This document shows positions 37,459 to 51,700 of a DNA stretch of 64,000 bases, one piece after another (the first letter of the stretch is position 1; each line of letters starts with the position of its first letter). Source of the DNA: Burhinus oedicnemus (Eukaryota; Chordata; Aves; Charadriiformes; Burhinidae). The position numbers were made by a program, and so were the translations under genes. The stretch covers positions 6,180-70,179 of the forward strand of contig VFFE01006626.1 in the NCBI GenBank assembly GCA_008921705.1, in the 5' to 3' direction. The notes below the pieces were generated by a model that worked only from the letters and a program-made list of their open reading frames with translations, was not told the DNA's origin and made no database searches.

Positions 37459-40400
37459 TGGAATCAGAAGTACCTGGGCATTCTTATGGGGACCTGAGCA
37501 GCTTCTATACCCTGACTCATAGTTGCATGGCTTCTGTCAAAATTCCCAGTGGCTTCAGACCAGAACAAAGACACAAAGCTATTTCCCCTCACTGCTGACT
37601 ACCTTTGACCAAAAGTTACCAGCTTATTTAGCAACAAGAAAACCAATTCTCATCGTTTCAGTGGATAACAATCCTTTTCAGTTGCTGCATCAACACCATA
37701 CGAGGTGCCTCTTAAAAACAAAGGACTTTCCATAATACCGACCACTGAACTATCTCAACACTTGAGCATACAACATGAGACCTATTGTTATATAAACTTC
37801 AGTTAGTGCTACAGTCACAAGTGGTAATGAAAAGTAGGCGAGTAGTTGTTCGTCTGCAAGTCATCTGTATTTTTCCAAACTAAACAAAGCGTACTCTGCT
37901 CTCTCCTTCTCTCCCTTTCAGCTACCCCTGCCACAACCCCCACGACCAACCTCACGCAGGGAAGAACAAGCCATAATGCAGAACAAAACCAAAATAAAAT
38001 TGAAACCTGATAAGGCCACATTCTCAGGGAGAAGCCATGTGTGAGATATTTTTGCTTAATTATTTCAAGAAATGTATGGCCCCTTGGCTGTCACCAAGGT
38101 TGGCCTTGTCAGGCTAATATCATGACGAACTATTGTGCAGGCAATTGCTAGATACTTCAAGTATCTGAGACCCAGCTAATTGGCTCATGTTTCATATTCT
38201 TTTTCCAACTTTAACGCTGAAATAGAGCCCTTACTGTTTTGCATCAAGCCCCTTTTCTGCTCTTACAGGTGTTAGAGAGATGTCCATCGCAGAGATGTGA
38301 GACTTCGTCGGTTTGCAGGCACGCACATGCGTTGCTGCTGCCACCAGTTCAAGCCCAAGTTTTCCTCACGCTTTTCAGTCTCACCAGGCCTGTAGGAAAA
38401 TGCAGTATGAAGTCAGATCGCAGATAAAGACTGATCATAGATTACGGCTAAAGAAATACCTCAGCAGGAGGGCATTCCAGCGCCCGGGTTTCAGCTGGTC
38501 ATGCCTCAGTGCCTTGTACATCTGGTTGAGAAGACAGGTGCTTTCAGTCCTAAATTATACAGGATATTGAAAAAGCCCCCACTGATGATACTAGAAAGGG
38601 AGCTGTTTGCTTTCCAAATAGGTCACCTTTGGGCTGAGTGAGGTTTTAATACCTAGAGGGAATAATGACATGATTTTTGCCTCTGTTACACAGTGGAGTA
38701 CATAATAGACATTGTTTAAGGAACATGCTGTATGACACAACTCTGCTTCCGTGATAGCTTCAGCGCTCATCCTATGGAGGAGGCAAAGGAAAGCCTAGCT
38801 GAAACGTGCCAGAACACCTTACTGCGTGGGAAGTCTCCAAGTAACCAACTTCACAAAGGCACCAGCAACGGCAAAAAAACCCCAACCATCCCAAGCCTGA
38901 GCTCATTAATGAGCTTTAATGTTTCGAAGCGAAGCAAATTAGAAAGGGTTTGGGGAAATCATGGCACTACTGAATAAAACAGCAAAAGAGACTTTATCAT
39001 TAAATGAGACTTTGCCATTCATGTACCTGCGTTAAGAGTGAAGAGCACTTACCTCTTGGCGAGTTGGGCAAGTGGCATTGCTGAGCTGACCCTGGCTAGC
39101 CGATGCTTGGGATTCAGAAGTCAAGTTAAATCATGGCTTTAGAGCTTTAAAAATCCCTTCCAGAACACAGTTGCTCTGCAGAGGATCAAAAATTCTGCAG
39201 CAGGACAGGAAGATGATCGCTGGGAATGAACTGCTGAAAGCCGATCGAACAACACTAAAAATGCCTTAGACAAACAGTTTGGTTTCCAGCCACCGACCCA
39301 CTACGTAGCTGCACGAATGGCAGAAGGAAGGGAGCAGAACAGGGCAGCTGGGGCAGAAACCCCTCCCATCCACAGCAGCACACCCATAAACTGGATTCCA
39401 GCATATAGATTTCATCTCCAGAAGCAAGGGGATGTTATCACCTACGGTAGTAAGAGCGCAGAGATGCCAGCACTGCGCTTTCTTTGGTACAAACCTACCA
39501 GGGACCTTGGTGTATACTACTGCTTGCCCACCCTAAATAGCACTGGTTATGAGACCTGTCTAAAAATGTGTACCAGATCTATTCTGGTGACAGAGAGTGT
39601 TCGGTGACACTTTATGATTTTTATTTTCTTGGCTGTCATGGTGGCACTGTCATGACAACTGCCCAAACTTCTGGGTGAGGCCACGTAAAACGTAGTTTCT
39701 AGTACATACAGGAACAGGACAAACAAAGGCATGCTTAGCTCTTTTCATAAATAGGCAAAACCCACCATAATAAATAGTTGTTTCAAGCTTATCCCATGAC
39801 AAAATGTAACTGCTAGGTGACAGCCTGAGTTAGGGAAAATATACATTAAAACTCGAAATATGGCATCTACTAAGCTGGTAAACAAAGCCCTTTTGGGATA
39901 GAAATGTGAGTTTAATTAAGACAGAATAAAAGCAGTAGTTTGGGTATTTTCCCACTCTCATAATCACTGTAGACTTTATTATCACTTTATACTTTAGAGG
40001 TAACGGTTTTCAGTGAAGGCAAAGGTGGCATACTTCATGAAACTGCCTTAAGATGCTGAAGTTCAACAGAAAGCTAGTAACTATACATCTTCACTGCTGC
40101 ATCTTTTTCACGGTAAGCGATAACACTATATATTTGCACTTCCTAGAAGGGTACGATATCACAAAAAAAAAAAAACTTCTATTACAACAATAAAAGGACA
40201 CAACCACTGCATTGTCAGAAGCAATGTCTTAACTCCCTGATGTATCACTGTGCCGAGGCTGGTATCCATCCTGAACGGTGCAATTCAGGAATACATCATT
40301 TTATCGCAAATAAGGAGAAGCTGCACAGGGTAACAGCAAGGATGAGATCCCGCAAGCGAAAACTGAAAAACTGCAGGTGAGCACAGAAATCCAACAGCAC

Positions 40401-42875
40401 TTTTGGATGGAGAAATATAAAAGCGGAACAAAGCTTCAGATGGCACGAAGATCCATCCTAAGGAAAAGAAGAAACACCCAGAGCTATGCTCTCTGTAAAA
40501 GCTTATTCCAGACAGTCCATTTTGGAGAGGAAATGTGCCTTGGCGAAGGGAAGCAGGGAAGTCTGCAGTGTTTACAAACAGTGTGTGAAGAGGTAGCTCG
40601 TAACCAGAGCGGTGCGGAATGTCCCTTGAGGAAAGGGGTAGGGGGGGAAGAAGAAATTTGGTAAGTTAACTTCCTGGAAGAATGCTTTTTAAATCATTCT
40701 TAACGAGGCATAGATTATGCCTTGTAAAATGTGAAAATAAGGCCTCTGACAGTGAAAGGGATACGAATACCAAACTCCTCCTTCTTCTGAAGTGCTTGCT
40801 ATGGCAGCTACGCAGCAGCTGCCTGTATAGCTGCACGCACTTGAACACAAAGCCAAACACAGCTGCCCTGGGTAAAAATTGCATCCTGTGTTGTATTTTC
40901 AAACCAAACATTTAAAGAGGTTGCAGTTTTGTGGACATATTTCATTTCCTTTGCACCACAGTAGCAATACTGGCATTCCCAACTGATACAAACAAAAAAA
41001 ATCACTCTGGTGTCTTAATGCAGGAGTGGGCTATGTTGCTCACCCTATGGGATTATATAAAGATAATAAATGGATCTTGTAGTTAATCAAAGAGCAAAGC
41101 GTCTATCAACTAACAAAACCAAAGCTTAGCAACTCAGGTAGCCAACTCAAAGTTATAGGGCTCGTTCAGCTCTGCCTGTGTAAGAGCATCCTTGAGGTAA
41201 GACTTCAAAAGCTCAGGTGCAAAAGGAATATCCTCCACTAGATACTGGAAAAATTCAAGATGCCCAATACTCGTCTGTTTCCTTTCCAATATAAGGTCTA
41301 AAATTCTTCTATGTTGAAGCTACCTGCCACTGGTGTTATTCTTACTGCTAAGATATGATAGTTACCTTTTTTTTTTTTGAGCCTTTGTCATCCCTTGAGA
41401 CTTTCAAACATCTGAAGTCACACAAACATTCCCATTAAAATGTTTACCTGAGATAAAGACTGATCAGTTGTTTCTTCACTTTAAGGTTTCTTTAAGCTAC
41501 ATACGCTCTTGTCTACCACTACGCTACCAGCTCAAGCGGCCATCCAGAGACTGGACTGGACATCCAGGCACTTACATTCCAAGCTTCACTCCTTGTTACA
41601 CGTACACGTACTTTTCTTGTTTATATCACAAAAAATGAGTTTCCACTCCACTGTACATTTAGTTTGTTTATGAGAAACTGCTTCAGTCTGCATGCATTTC
41701 CTCGCAGAAGCGAAGAGGTCCTGCCCTCCTATATCGCCTGCTGAACTGCGAGGGGTTAGAGATGCCATTACCCGAACCCTTCCCATTAAACTCGAACTGA
41801 ATCAAAACAAAGCACCCCATCGGAACAGAGGCAATAGTGCTTGAAGGAGCAGATGGAGCCCCTGGATTCCAGAAAATATCTTAACCTAGCAACTTTAGTG
41901 GCTGACTGTATCTGATGGAGGAAAAAACAAACACAGAGAGCCAGGCATATTCATCACCAGAAGAGCCCATCCCCAATAGCTGTTTGTGGATGCAGGGAAA
42001 ACACCTATATTTCTTCACTACTTTCCATCTGAGTATGTTGGCTGGCTGAATGGCAGCCAGCTCCCAAAAGAGCTAATAAGGCCACCTCCAGTGAGCCCTG
42101 CTTCTGCCCCTTTCCCATGAGCTGTGCCCACTTATTACTGGCTCAAAGCGCCTCCTCTATCCCACTGCTTGTTCAGAGGTTGGAAGTCCCTGCTCCACTC
42201 TGGTTGCTATTAATTTGACAGCGCATTCCTTTAGTACTGATGTGCTCTTACCAAACTGTGAGAAAAGCTCAAGTCTTGGCCTTTCCCATCCTCAGTCATT
42301 GAGGATGAGACATTGTGAATAGTCCGCATTCATAACTGGCTCATATGAATGAGCACAAAGGCAATTAATCTTATCAACAGTGCAAAATCCTTCAGGGTAT
42401 TCAAAGCTAGAACCTACTGTGAAGTTCTGAAAAAATTTATGATACCATTGAATTTCATCTGCCATTGTACCACAATGGTACTGCAGGCAAAGTAACGCAC
42501 ATGGAGAGAACCGCTACTGATGCCATATAGAGCGTGTTGGTGACCAAATTAGCTATTGCCACTAAGAAGTCTTGCATTATGATGAGTAATACTTTAAAAA
42601 AACCAAAGTTCAACAGCTGTCACAAACGCAGAGAGAACAGAGCAAAATAAGTGATGCTATTCTGCCGTGCAAATCCACAGCTCACCCATGCCCTGAGCAT
42701 GGCATTCAGCTCTAGAATCACCCTTCCCTACACCTCAGGAGTTTGTAGTAAAACAAGAAAAGCGAAAAAACACAGGCTACATGCAAAGAGAAGAGTATGG
42801 GAATGGCGACTGGAACTGGAGGTGAAGCGTTGAAGGCAGCTCATCACATGAATTGAATGGAAAAGATGAAGAAAT

Positions 42876-43694
42876 TGGCCAATGTTATGAAGTTCAACCG
42901 AGGCCAATGGTATAAATTTCAACGAGGCCAAGTGCCGGGTCCTGCACTTGGGTCACAACAACCCCATGCAGAACTACAGGCTTGGGGAGGAGTGGCTGGA
43001 AAGCTGCCTGGCGGAAAAGGATCTGGGGGTGTTGGCTGACAGCCAGCTGAATATGAGCCAGCAGTGTGCCCAGGTGGCCAAGAAGGCCAACGGCATCCTG
43101 GCCTGTACCAGGAATAGAGCGGCCAGCAGGAGTAGGGAAGTGATTGTCCCCCTGTACTCAGCACTGGTGAGGCCCCACCTCGAATCCTGTGTTCAGTTTT
43201 GGGCTTCTCACTACAAGAAAGACATGGAGGGGCTGGAGCATGTCCAGAGAATGACAACGAAGCTGGTGAGGGGTCTGGAGCACGTGTCTTGTGAGGAGCA
43301 GCTGAGGGACCTGGGGTTGTTCAGCCTGGAGAAGAGGAGGCTGAGGGGAGACCTTCTCGCTCTCTACAACTACCTGAGAGGAGGTTGTAGAGAGGTGGGG
43401 GTTGATCTCTTCTCCCAAGTAACAAGTGATAGGACAAGAGGAAACAGCCTCAAGTTGCACCAGGGGAGATTTAGATTGGATATTAGGAAAAATTTCTTCA
43501 CCAAAAGGGTCATCAAACATTGGAACAGGCTGTCCAGGGAAGCGGTGGAATCGCCATCCCTGGAGGTATTTAAAAGACGGGCAGACATGGTGCTGAGGGA
43601 CATGGTTTAGTGGTAGTTTTGGCAGTGTTACGTTGATAGTTGGACTCCATGATCTTAAAGGTCTCTTCCAACCTAGGTGATTCTATTCTGTTGT
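42876..43694 (+). mobile_element. CR1 LINE, 5'-truncated, ORF2 C-terminus intact
   Basis: The plus strand carries an open frame (42948-43610, 220 codons) that is the C-terminal part of the CR1 ORF2 polyprotein, downstream of the reverse-transcriptase catalytic core. Landmarks in order are [96 protein letters not shown] and HWNRL. It is followed by the 3' UTR, with GTTGGACTCCATGATCTTAAAG and TCTCTTCCAACC, ending TGATTCTATTCTG. The endonuclease and catalytic RT domains are absent, so it cannot mobilise itself. The undamaged frame over 660 nt suggests a fairly young insertion or chance survival. Its left edge carries a small duplication (see findings). Confidence 0.95.
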
Positions 43695-45000
43695 ATATAA
43701 TTCACTTTTTTTCTCATAATGTGAAAAAAATTAGGGGAAAACCAATGAAATAATCAGGCAGAAAAGGAAAATATGTTTTTCTGCACAACAGTCATTCAGT
43801 TGTGGACCTCATTGTCATGGAATGGTTTGGATGCCAGATTATAAGGGGATTCAAAAAGAGTAGTGGAAGCAAGGGCAGATCATGTCGTGAGGGCTGTTAA
43901 AGCACTGGGATGGAGATGCACCAAATCAGCAAGAGCCATAAGAAGGCATCAGAGCTGATGCATGCCATCTTATTTTTTTGCTAAGCAACAACCACTAGCT
44001 ACTGTCAAAGTGAGATGGGTCTATTATGAGTAAAAAAGATATAAATTATTAAGGAAGGAGCTTCTGGGAAGGGAGAAGGATGCCCGTGTCCCCTGTGCTT
44101 GAACCCAGCTGACTGCAGATGGTGCTTGGGACCCAGAAGCTCAACGGTGCTCAGGGTCCTCTTACTCCTACAACCACCCCCCACCTCCCTTTCCAATGGG
44201 AAAGAATAAAAACCGCTGTCGATTTTTCAAAGCTCTCGGGAGATTCAGTCTCTGCATTGTCTCGATCAGCCCAAAAGTGGTTGCTGCCTCTTCTAGACCC
44301 ACTTTTATTTACTAACCAACTTATAAGATCAAGGAGCATCTTCACAAGACAGGGCTTTTCTGCCAATATTTTGCTACAGTACTTGCACAGTCTGAAATCT
44401 GCACAGACCAACTCACTCAACCCTCTGACACATTTTTTCCCCATTTTTTCCAATAAAGTAAGAATTCAAAACAACTCTATTCTAAAAACTTTTAGCTACA
44501 TAATCAGGTAGTCTGGCTCTTGGCTTTCTACTGAACAGTATTTTAGAAAGCAACACAGATTGCTTCAAAGGTGCATGCCCACCTGGAATTTAAGTGCCAC
44601 ATACAGCCCTCAACTGCTTTTCAAAAGAGTTTCAAAAAATAATTTAGGCGTTTTTTTCCCCCATTACAAAGTCATTAAACTATTAAGCCATTGCCTGACA
44701 TGAAGGATTACAGTTTTAGAGTTTGGCAAAAGATGGATTTTAAACTCAAAAATCAAGGTCCATCCTTGCTGCACTTTGGACACTGCCAGAAACCACCACT
44801 CCTGCCCGTGGCACCCCAGGTTCAGCAGCCGTGCTCTCTAATGGAGCCACCTCACTGCAGCAGAAACATATTTACACATTCAGCATATCATTCCAGACTT
44901 TGTTTCCTACCTGTTGCCCATTTTAGGGCAATATAAGCATTATTTACCTTGGCTTTCTTCAAGGCTTTTGCCACAACTCCTTACTCCTTCTCAGAGCATT
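43695..45000. other. 1.3-kb spacer between two opposed CR1 copies
   Basis: No gene is recognised. A frame of 130 codons at 44119-44511 has no family signal. The spacer separates the plus-strand CR1 on its left from the minus-strand CR1 on its right. Confidence 0.55.
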
Positions 45001-45738
45001 GAATCATAGAATCGTTTAGGTTGGAAAAGACCTTTAAGATCATCTAGTCCAACCATTGACCCTACTTCTACCAGGTCTGCCACTAAACCATGTCTCCAAG
45101 CACCACATCTACACGACTTTTAAACACATCTGGGGATGGTGACTCAACCACCTCCCTGGGCAGCCTGTTCCAATGGCTGATAACTCTTTCAGTGAAAAAT
45201 TTTTTCCTAACGTCCAGCCTAAACCTCCCCTGGCACAACTTGAACCTGTTTCTTCTTGTCCTATTGCTGGTTACTTGGGAGAAGAGACCAGCTCCCATCT
45301 CACTACAACCTCCTTTCAGGTAGTTGTAGAGAGCAATAAGGTCTCCCCTCAGCCTTCTCTTCTCCAGACTAAACAATCCTAATTCCTTCAGCCGCTCCTC
45401 ATAAGTCATGTTCTCCAGACCCCTCACCAGCTTTGTTGTCCTTCTCTGGACATGCTCCAGCACCTCAATGTCCCTCCTAGACTGTGGCATCCAAAACTGA
45501 ACACAGTACTCAGGCTGCGGCCTCACCAGCACCAAGTACAGGGGCACCATTGCTTCCCTGCTCCTGCTGGCCGCTCTATTCCTGGTACAGGCCAGGATGC
45601 CGTTGGCCTTCTTGGCCACCTGGGCACACTGCTGGCTCATATTCAGCTGGCTGTTGACCAACACCCCCAGATCCTTTTCCGCCAGGCAGCTTTCCAGCCA
45701 CTCCTCCCCAAGCCTGTAGCATTGCCTGGGGTTGTTAT
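45001..45738 (-). mobile_element. CR1 LINE, 5'-truncated, ORF2 C-terminus intact
   Basis: This is the minus-strand CR1 3' portion. The frame 45083-45664 (193 codons) reads [62 protein letters not shown] and [13 protein letters not shown], then [11 protein letters not shown]. The 3' end lies at the left, starting GAATCATAGAATCG, then TTTAGGTTGGAAAAG. The right edge stops at AACAACCCC reading leftward, close to the position where the copy at 42876-43694 begins its shared segment. It is the same subfamily as the fragment at 7921-8334, and non-autonomous because the catalytic domains are missing. Confidence 0.95.
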
Positions 45739-48700
45739 TGCTCTGCTCCCATCTCCATTCCTGCCTCCACCTTGGGTTCTGAGATCATCCCACTATCTAA
45801 TATTTCTGGGTTCTGGTAAACACACATACCCTAAGATCCTACATAACAATACAGCTAATTTAGTGATAATGAAGACAAGACCCATGATGGAGAGGGCCAG
45901 GAGGTACCATCTGCCAGGCAACAATCCTGGCTGATAATGGTTTAAAACGAAACTTTGGAAGTCTTGGCAGGATCAGTTTTCTTTACACCTGCCACACCTA
46001 AATAGTCCCATACAGAATTAGAAGCAGAGCTCATTGTACGTACCTGCCACCCCCAGACAAGCTGGGATCCCACTACTAAATACACCACTGGGGTTCTCCT
46101 GTGTGCAGCTCCCCATCCTTTGGGACTGATTTCGTTTGACATTTAGAAGACCCCAATGCACAATATGGATCATGGGGCTTCACTTTCACGAAGGTATTAC
46201 TTTTCCAGTAAACAGAATATGACTTAGTCTCAACCATCCTTCTATCCTCCCTGACCCCCATCCACCCACGCTCAATGTCTCCTCATAGGAGACAGTCTGT
46301 AAACACTAAGTCTAACCAGTCAATATCAAGATAATTAGATACTCACTGTTGGCCAACTGATTGATCTTAGAAGACTGGGAAAAGATTAGCCTGCATTCGC
46401 CAGATATGCTAAGCACAGAATACTATTAGGATGAGACATTCCACTGGTGGGGGCGTAGATGTGTGTGTTTATATTTTAAAGATCCTCCTAAGCACAATTA
46501 CCTATTACCAGCCCAGACAGGTGGGTTCTGTCTTAACATACCAACACATTGATTTCAGCAGCTGGATGAAGCACGTACATCCCTGGTTTATTTTTATGGT
46601 TCTGAGGATCATGATGGAAAGATGTTGGATGTGTTACTAAGGTTCACCTGTAGCTCTCTTCATTTATGCTGACATTGCATAGTTTTTCCCCCCTCTAAAA
46701 TCCTGGGGTTTTTTTTCTAGTCTCTTTCAGTAAAGGAGCTCAAAACAGCTTGCCCTTATGGGATTATCTGCTTGAGCATGAGTGATCCAGGTGTGTCTGC
46801 TCACGAGAATCCTTATCTTGGGGCTAGAGCAGCTCCTCCATCCTCCCACCGCAAGGTAGCAAACCTTGTTGTGCATTTTCCTTACACTTATCACCAGTGA
46901 AGTAGATGTAAAAATTCCCTGTCCAGTTTTAGCTTCATTTTAAGTTTGAAATCAAGCAACTGGCAAGTAAAATCCCTCTTGGTTTTTCGAGTTGTCTATA
47001 ATACCCAGAAAGTCTCTTACTGCCTTCCCACATTGATGCTGGGCCTCTCTCAGAAGGACTCTGTTCATGTGTTACAACTGACCATAGACAAAAAAAAAAA
47101 TCAGCAGAAGGTAACTAAAATGAGTAACCAGAAATCATCTTCCTCACTACGCAAAATGCAGGAGTCACCCTTCCCAAAAGCTCAGCAATGCAGTCATCTT
47201 CCAAATCACCTGTCAGACATGCAAGCTGTCTACTGTTTCCTGATCTTCCCCTCCTTTATGACATTTTTGGATGTTTCAATACTTCCAATTCATGAGTCCT
47301 CCTACAGAGGGAAAAAAAAAATCTAAACCTAAACATTCTCGTACTTGATGGTAACATAGTTCAGACAATGCTCTCCACTCCCAAAGTGACAAAGTTTAAA
47401 CCGATTAATGATCCCATGTTAAATTTTTCCCATATCTTGACCATAGCCCTCAGTCCCCCACACTTTCCTTGCCTGTAATTCTTACTGTTGCCTACAGAAA
47501 AGTTACCAGAAATCTTGACCCTGAGTCATATCTTGCTGTTACTCATCCTTAATCATGTTACACCTGGACTACTGAAATATCTGTTTAAAATATTCCAGGA
47601 ACTCTCCAGCTCACTTAAGCACTTGGGGTCTGGAATGCTTTGGCCAGAAACATCTCATTTTCCAGGAAATGGATGACATCATCCCATTATCTGTCAGCTG
47701 CGCTGCACTGCCCATCACCCCAAGCTTCACAGCTCTCTGCTGATTTACTCTCATCCACCCACTTGACTCCCAACATGAGCAGATGCAAGAAGTTAGGACA
47801 GCTCGGATAAAATTCTGCCATTTTAAAGTATTTAGCTGAAGCCATCAAAACATGCCCCTACAGATTATCTTTGCTTTCCTTGGAGCACAGGAAGAGTGAG
47901 CACTGACCTCCTTTGGGACTCTGGAAAGGTTGTGATCGCCCAACGTGTTTGGTTGATTGAGCAAATCTATATCCATGTTAGAATTTCAGTAGATTAATTG
48001 CAATGCCAGCTTATTGCAGGAAGAGCTGCTAGTCATAGTCACAGTTCTGCTAACTTCAGGCAAGGTTTGGGGAGAAAAGTAGTAATTTGGGGACTGTTTC
48101 TCCCCCTCAAGACTATTTAAGTCAAACTAATAGGAGAAATTACTTTCCCTACAAAATCTTGCCTTGCCTAAATGCTCAAGAGAACGTACTGCATCAAATA
48201 TGCTTCAGTGCTCCTACAGCAAGAGACCCGGGAGATGCAATGAAAAGCCTGTGACACACATAGCAGATGTCTCTTAGTGACTGTGCGTTTTGCAAAGCTC
48301 ACTTTTTGACCCCCACCATGGCCTGGACAGTGAGCAGTTGATCCAAGTCCCAGGCATTTTCCAGTATGCAAACTCTCCGCAGGGCTGATGCATCCGGGAA
48401 GTTTCTGCCAAGAAGGGCTTTGCAAAGGCACAACTCACTTCTGAAAATCCAGTTGGGAGAAAGGCAAGGACATGGGAACAGATCAGCGAGAGCAGGAAAT
48501 GGGTTTCTAACTTCTTACGTCACAGGGCTTTGTTTTTTGGGGAATAAATAACTAAATAAATAGCTAAATAGAGTTCATGCATACTAAATTCAGAACAACT
48601 AAGACGCAGCTTTACTCACAAGAAAGCCAAAGTTTCTGGGCTTTCCTTACCTAGTAATAGCAGCAGCATCTGGATTCTTGCAAATACACAAAATGACAGG

Positions 48701-51700
48701 GAACAGTGGGGAATCCTCTAAGTTTGATTTTTTTTTTTTTTTTTTTTAACTTGTGGAAGAAATTCCAATTGTGCAGAAGCGTGCATGTAGACAAAAGCAT
48801 GCGCTTTGGTTAGGGCAACAAAGCACCACATGCTCAGACAACGGAAGAAATCCTGAACTCTGGTTTTAGCAGGATCAGAGATTAAAGTAAAATACAGCCA
48901 AACATCACCAGAGTGATGAGAAAAACGGAAGTGTCACCAGGCAACCCAATTGGGTCAGCGGGGCTGCTGCACCTACCCCGCTGCCATCCTTCCAGAGAGG
49001 CTATGCAGGACAGGAGGAAAGTCTTGGGAAAGCCCCAGGGAAGGACCGGAATGGGATAATTCATTCAAAACCATATGCTGCGAGCGCACAGTGATGAAGC
49101 GTGCCGAGTTCCATCAGTCACTACTGCAGCCCCTGACGGCTAACTGCACGCATCAGAAACATCTCCAGCGCACAGCTCCGCATGGCGATGCGATTACGAG
49201 AGTGTTTCCTTAACCGTCCCGTTGCAGATGACTGCACAACAACTATCAACAAAGAGCAGACCATCACCACATTTCACACCGCACCTAAGGCTCACGTTAG
49301 GACAATTAACCCAGCAGCTGTTTTAAGGAGAGCTCATTTAAATAATTTTATGGGTGTATCATATCCTTCAGTTTTTTATTTCACCCTTTTGGAACAAATT
49401 CCTTATTTACACTCCTACTGTCCGCAGCTTATCTGGAAAGCTCCCCTGCCACTTGAAGCCAGCTGGTGTGACTGTGAGCAAAACATAATGACTCCTATTC
49501 TGGATCAGCTTTTACAGTCCCACCCTGGAGGTCTTTCTCCTTTATCTCCAACCCTTCCTTCTTTTCAACATCTGGGTAGCTCTCCTGAGGCTCCAGAAAT
49601 ACGCGCACACTATACATCCTGTTTCTCCACCCCCCATGACATATTGTAATGAATACAGAAAACACATGCTCGAGTATAATTTGTTATCTCATGTAGAGCC
49701 ATTAGCATCAGCTTCCTTCCCTAGATGGAGTCAAGTCGAGCTCATAGACAAGTTTTCCAGGTTGCATATGCCACATGTCTCCTTGCTCCTTCTCTCCCTC
49801 TCCTCCCATTAGGGACTTCCTGCTTATCAAGCTCAAGTAAGAAGAGCCAAACTTAGGAGATCTCTTGAGATACTGATCTGCCTGCCCAATAATGCAAAGC
49901 AGCTTATTAGAGTCATTTGAACAACTCAAAAGCCACATAAAACCAACACAGATTTCACTCATTCCCCCCAGCACAACAGCACCTTGTGATTCTCAGTAAT
50001 AAAAAGGTGATGGCACTGATGGGACACAGCTTGGAAGCTCTCCAGCCTGTCTCAGCTGAGGAACAGAAGGATTACCCAGGGCTCTCATAGCTCCCACCAG
50101 ACACCGCAGGCATGAGGGATGGTGAAGAAGGATGGAAATCACCTACTCTGCAAACTCAAGGGATAGCTTCACTGTAAACCCAACAGATTCATATACTCTA
50201 CACAAGGAAACTGAGCTTTGACGCACTGGTCAACATGCTTCCTGCCCTCTTATATTTGCCAGAAGCTACAAAAACTGTTAATCTCTTCCAGCTCCAGCTA
50301 GGGTGGCTGGCTCTTCCACACAGGCAGTACAGGTTCAATGTTTCCAGCTCCTGAGGTCACTAGATCAAGACAGTGGTTGATGCAGACGACAATGGAAGTT
50401 TTTAAAGCTGGACTATACTTTGGCTCTTGCGAGTTAGTTTTGTTCACAATACAGAAAGAGCCTTCCCAACACAGGGAAGCTCCTGGTGAAATTGGAGTGG
50501 TTGGTAACATCTTGCTTCTCTCCTGTCTCAGACCCGAGTCAGAAGCCCACCAGTGGCAATGGGAAGAACCACTGACTTCACCAGGCTTTGGCATAAAGCC
50601 TCAATACAGAGAACTGATGGGGATGAGGTTTCGGAAGCACGGAGGTAACTGACAGATCCCAGAACATGACAAAGCACTTACAGTATTTTCATACAAATGC
50701 TATTTGCTTGCTTATTGCTTCATTTGCTGCTCATAAGTCTTTTTAACACACCCTTTAATTCTGTTATTACAAAAAGAGTGGATGCAAGTAACTGCCTGAA
50801 GTGAACTCAGGCAGGGAACAATCCATTAACCACTGAGCCTATACTCAAAAAAAAAAAAAAAAGCGTTAGAAACCCTCAATAAGAAATAGTGGTTTGAGGG
50901 GAAAACCCTTAGGATTCAAGCAACTGTTGTAAATACATGGCCCTGAATTACAGGAGCTGGAAGGCAGAATTCAGAATGCAAATGTCCAAATTAAAACAGA
51001 CTGCTAATTAAGAGCAGGCTTCAATATAGATATTATACATCTTTAAAGACTCCTACTAGGCATGCACGTTTTCATCCCCATGCACAAACTAGCAAGCCAC
51101 AGTAAAATACTCGCAGGCTGAACCCACTTGTTTCTTGTCTTTCCTGACCCTAATGGCCATTACCCATCTCTTCTGTTTAGTTTAGAAAATTCAGGGTCGG
51201 CCTTTGTGGAGGAGCCATGAGAAAGGAACAGCTGTGGCAGGGCCAAATGACACCGTGTCCCCTCCCCGGCACGGGTGAGGACTGCGCGGGTGGCTGCCAG
51301 CAGCGACCTAGCACCGTTTCCCAGGCCTCGACAGGGCTCCTCGTCATATTTAAGTGTGAGAACTGCAAAAACAACTCGCTCAAAAAAATGCCAAAAGCGA
51401 CCTTGTCTAAAGATTATCCACAAGATCTCCCCCACTCCCTGCATTTTTAATGAAAAAAAGTATTTTCAATATAGTAGAAGTCTCAGGTTTTTGGCTAGAT
51501 AAACAAGCTAGAGACTGAGTGCTGAGTTTCATGGATGCAGACTGCTATATAATTAGGGACAAGTACCAAAGTGACTTGTCAGATTTTAACTCTTAAGAAA
51601 TAAACTCAAATGTTAATGTAAGAAAAAAGTATTTCTCCAGTTATGGCCTCATATTACTCCCATTATTTGCCTTCCTATTGTCACCTGTTATTTTGAGAAC

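Larger units (their letters stand above)
33806..42875. other. Noncoding stretch
   Basis: No gene is recognised. It holds A runs at 36030-36048 and 36930-36979, an AT-rich tract at 37422-37458, and the repeated GGTTATCTAC units at 36551-36590. Several sense and antisense frames of 60-100 codons are present at the density expected by chance. Confidence 0.5.

Noticed and set aside
48655..48720. Minus-strand CHFV-like peptide and a TACTAG donor followed by GTAAGG
   Set aside because: Only four residues match the Mondo motif. The surrounding residues do not, and the frame has a stop.
49182..49649. 155-codon plus-strand frame
   Set aside because: It is the longest frame outside MLXIP and CR1, but has no domain, no splice or promoter context and no homologue I recognise. 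A frame of this length is expected by chance in 64 kb.
50800..50850. Patch resembling the end of a MIR element (TTAACCACTGAGCC)
   Set aside because: Too short, without the GAAACTGAGGC core. It could easily be chance.
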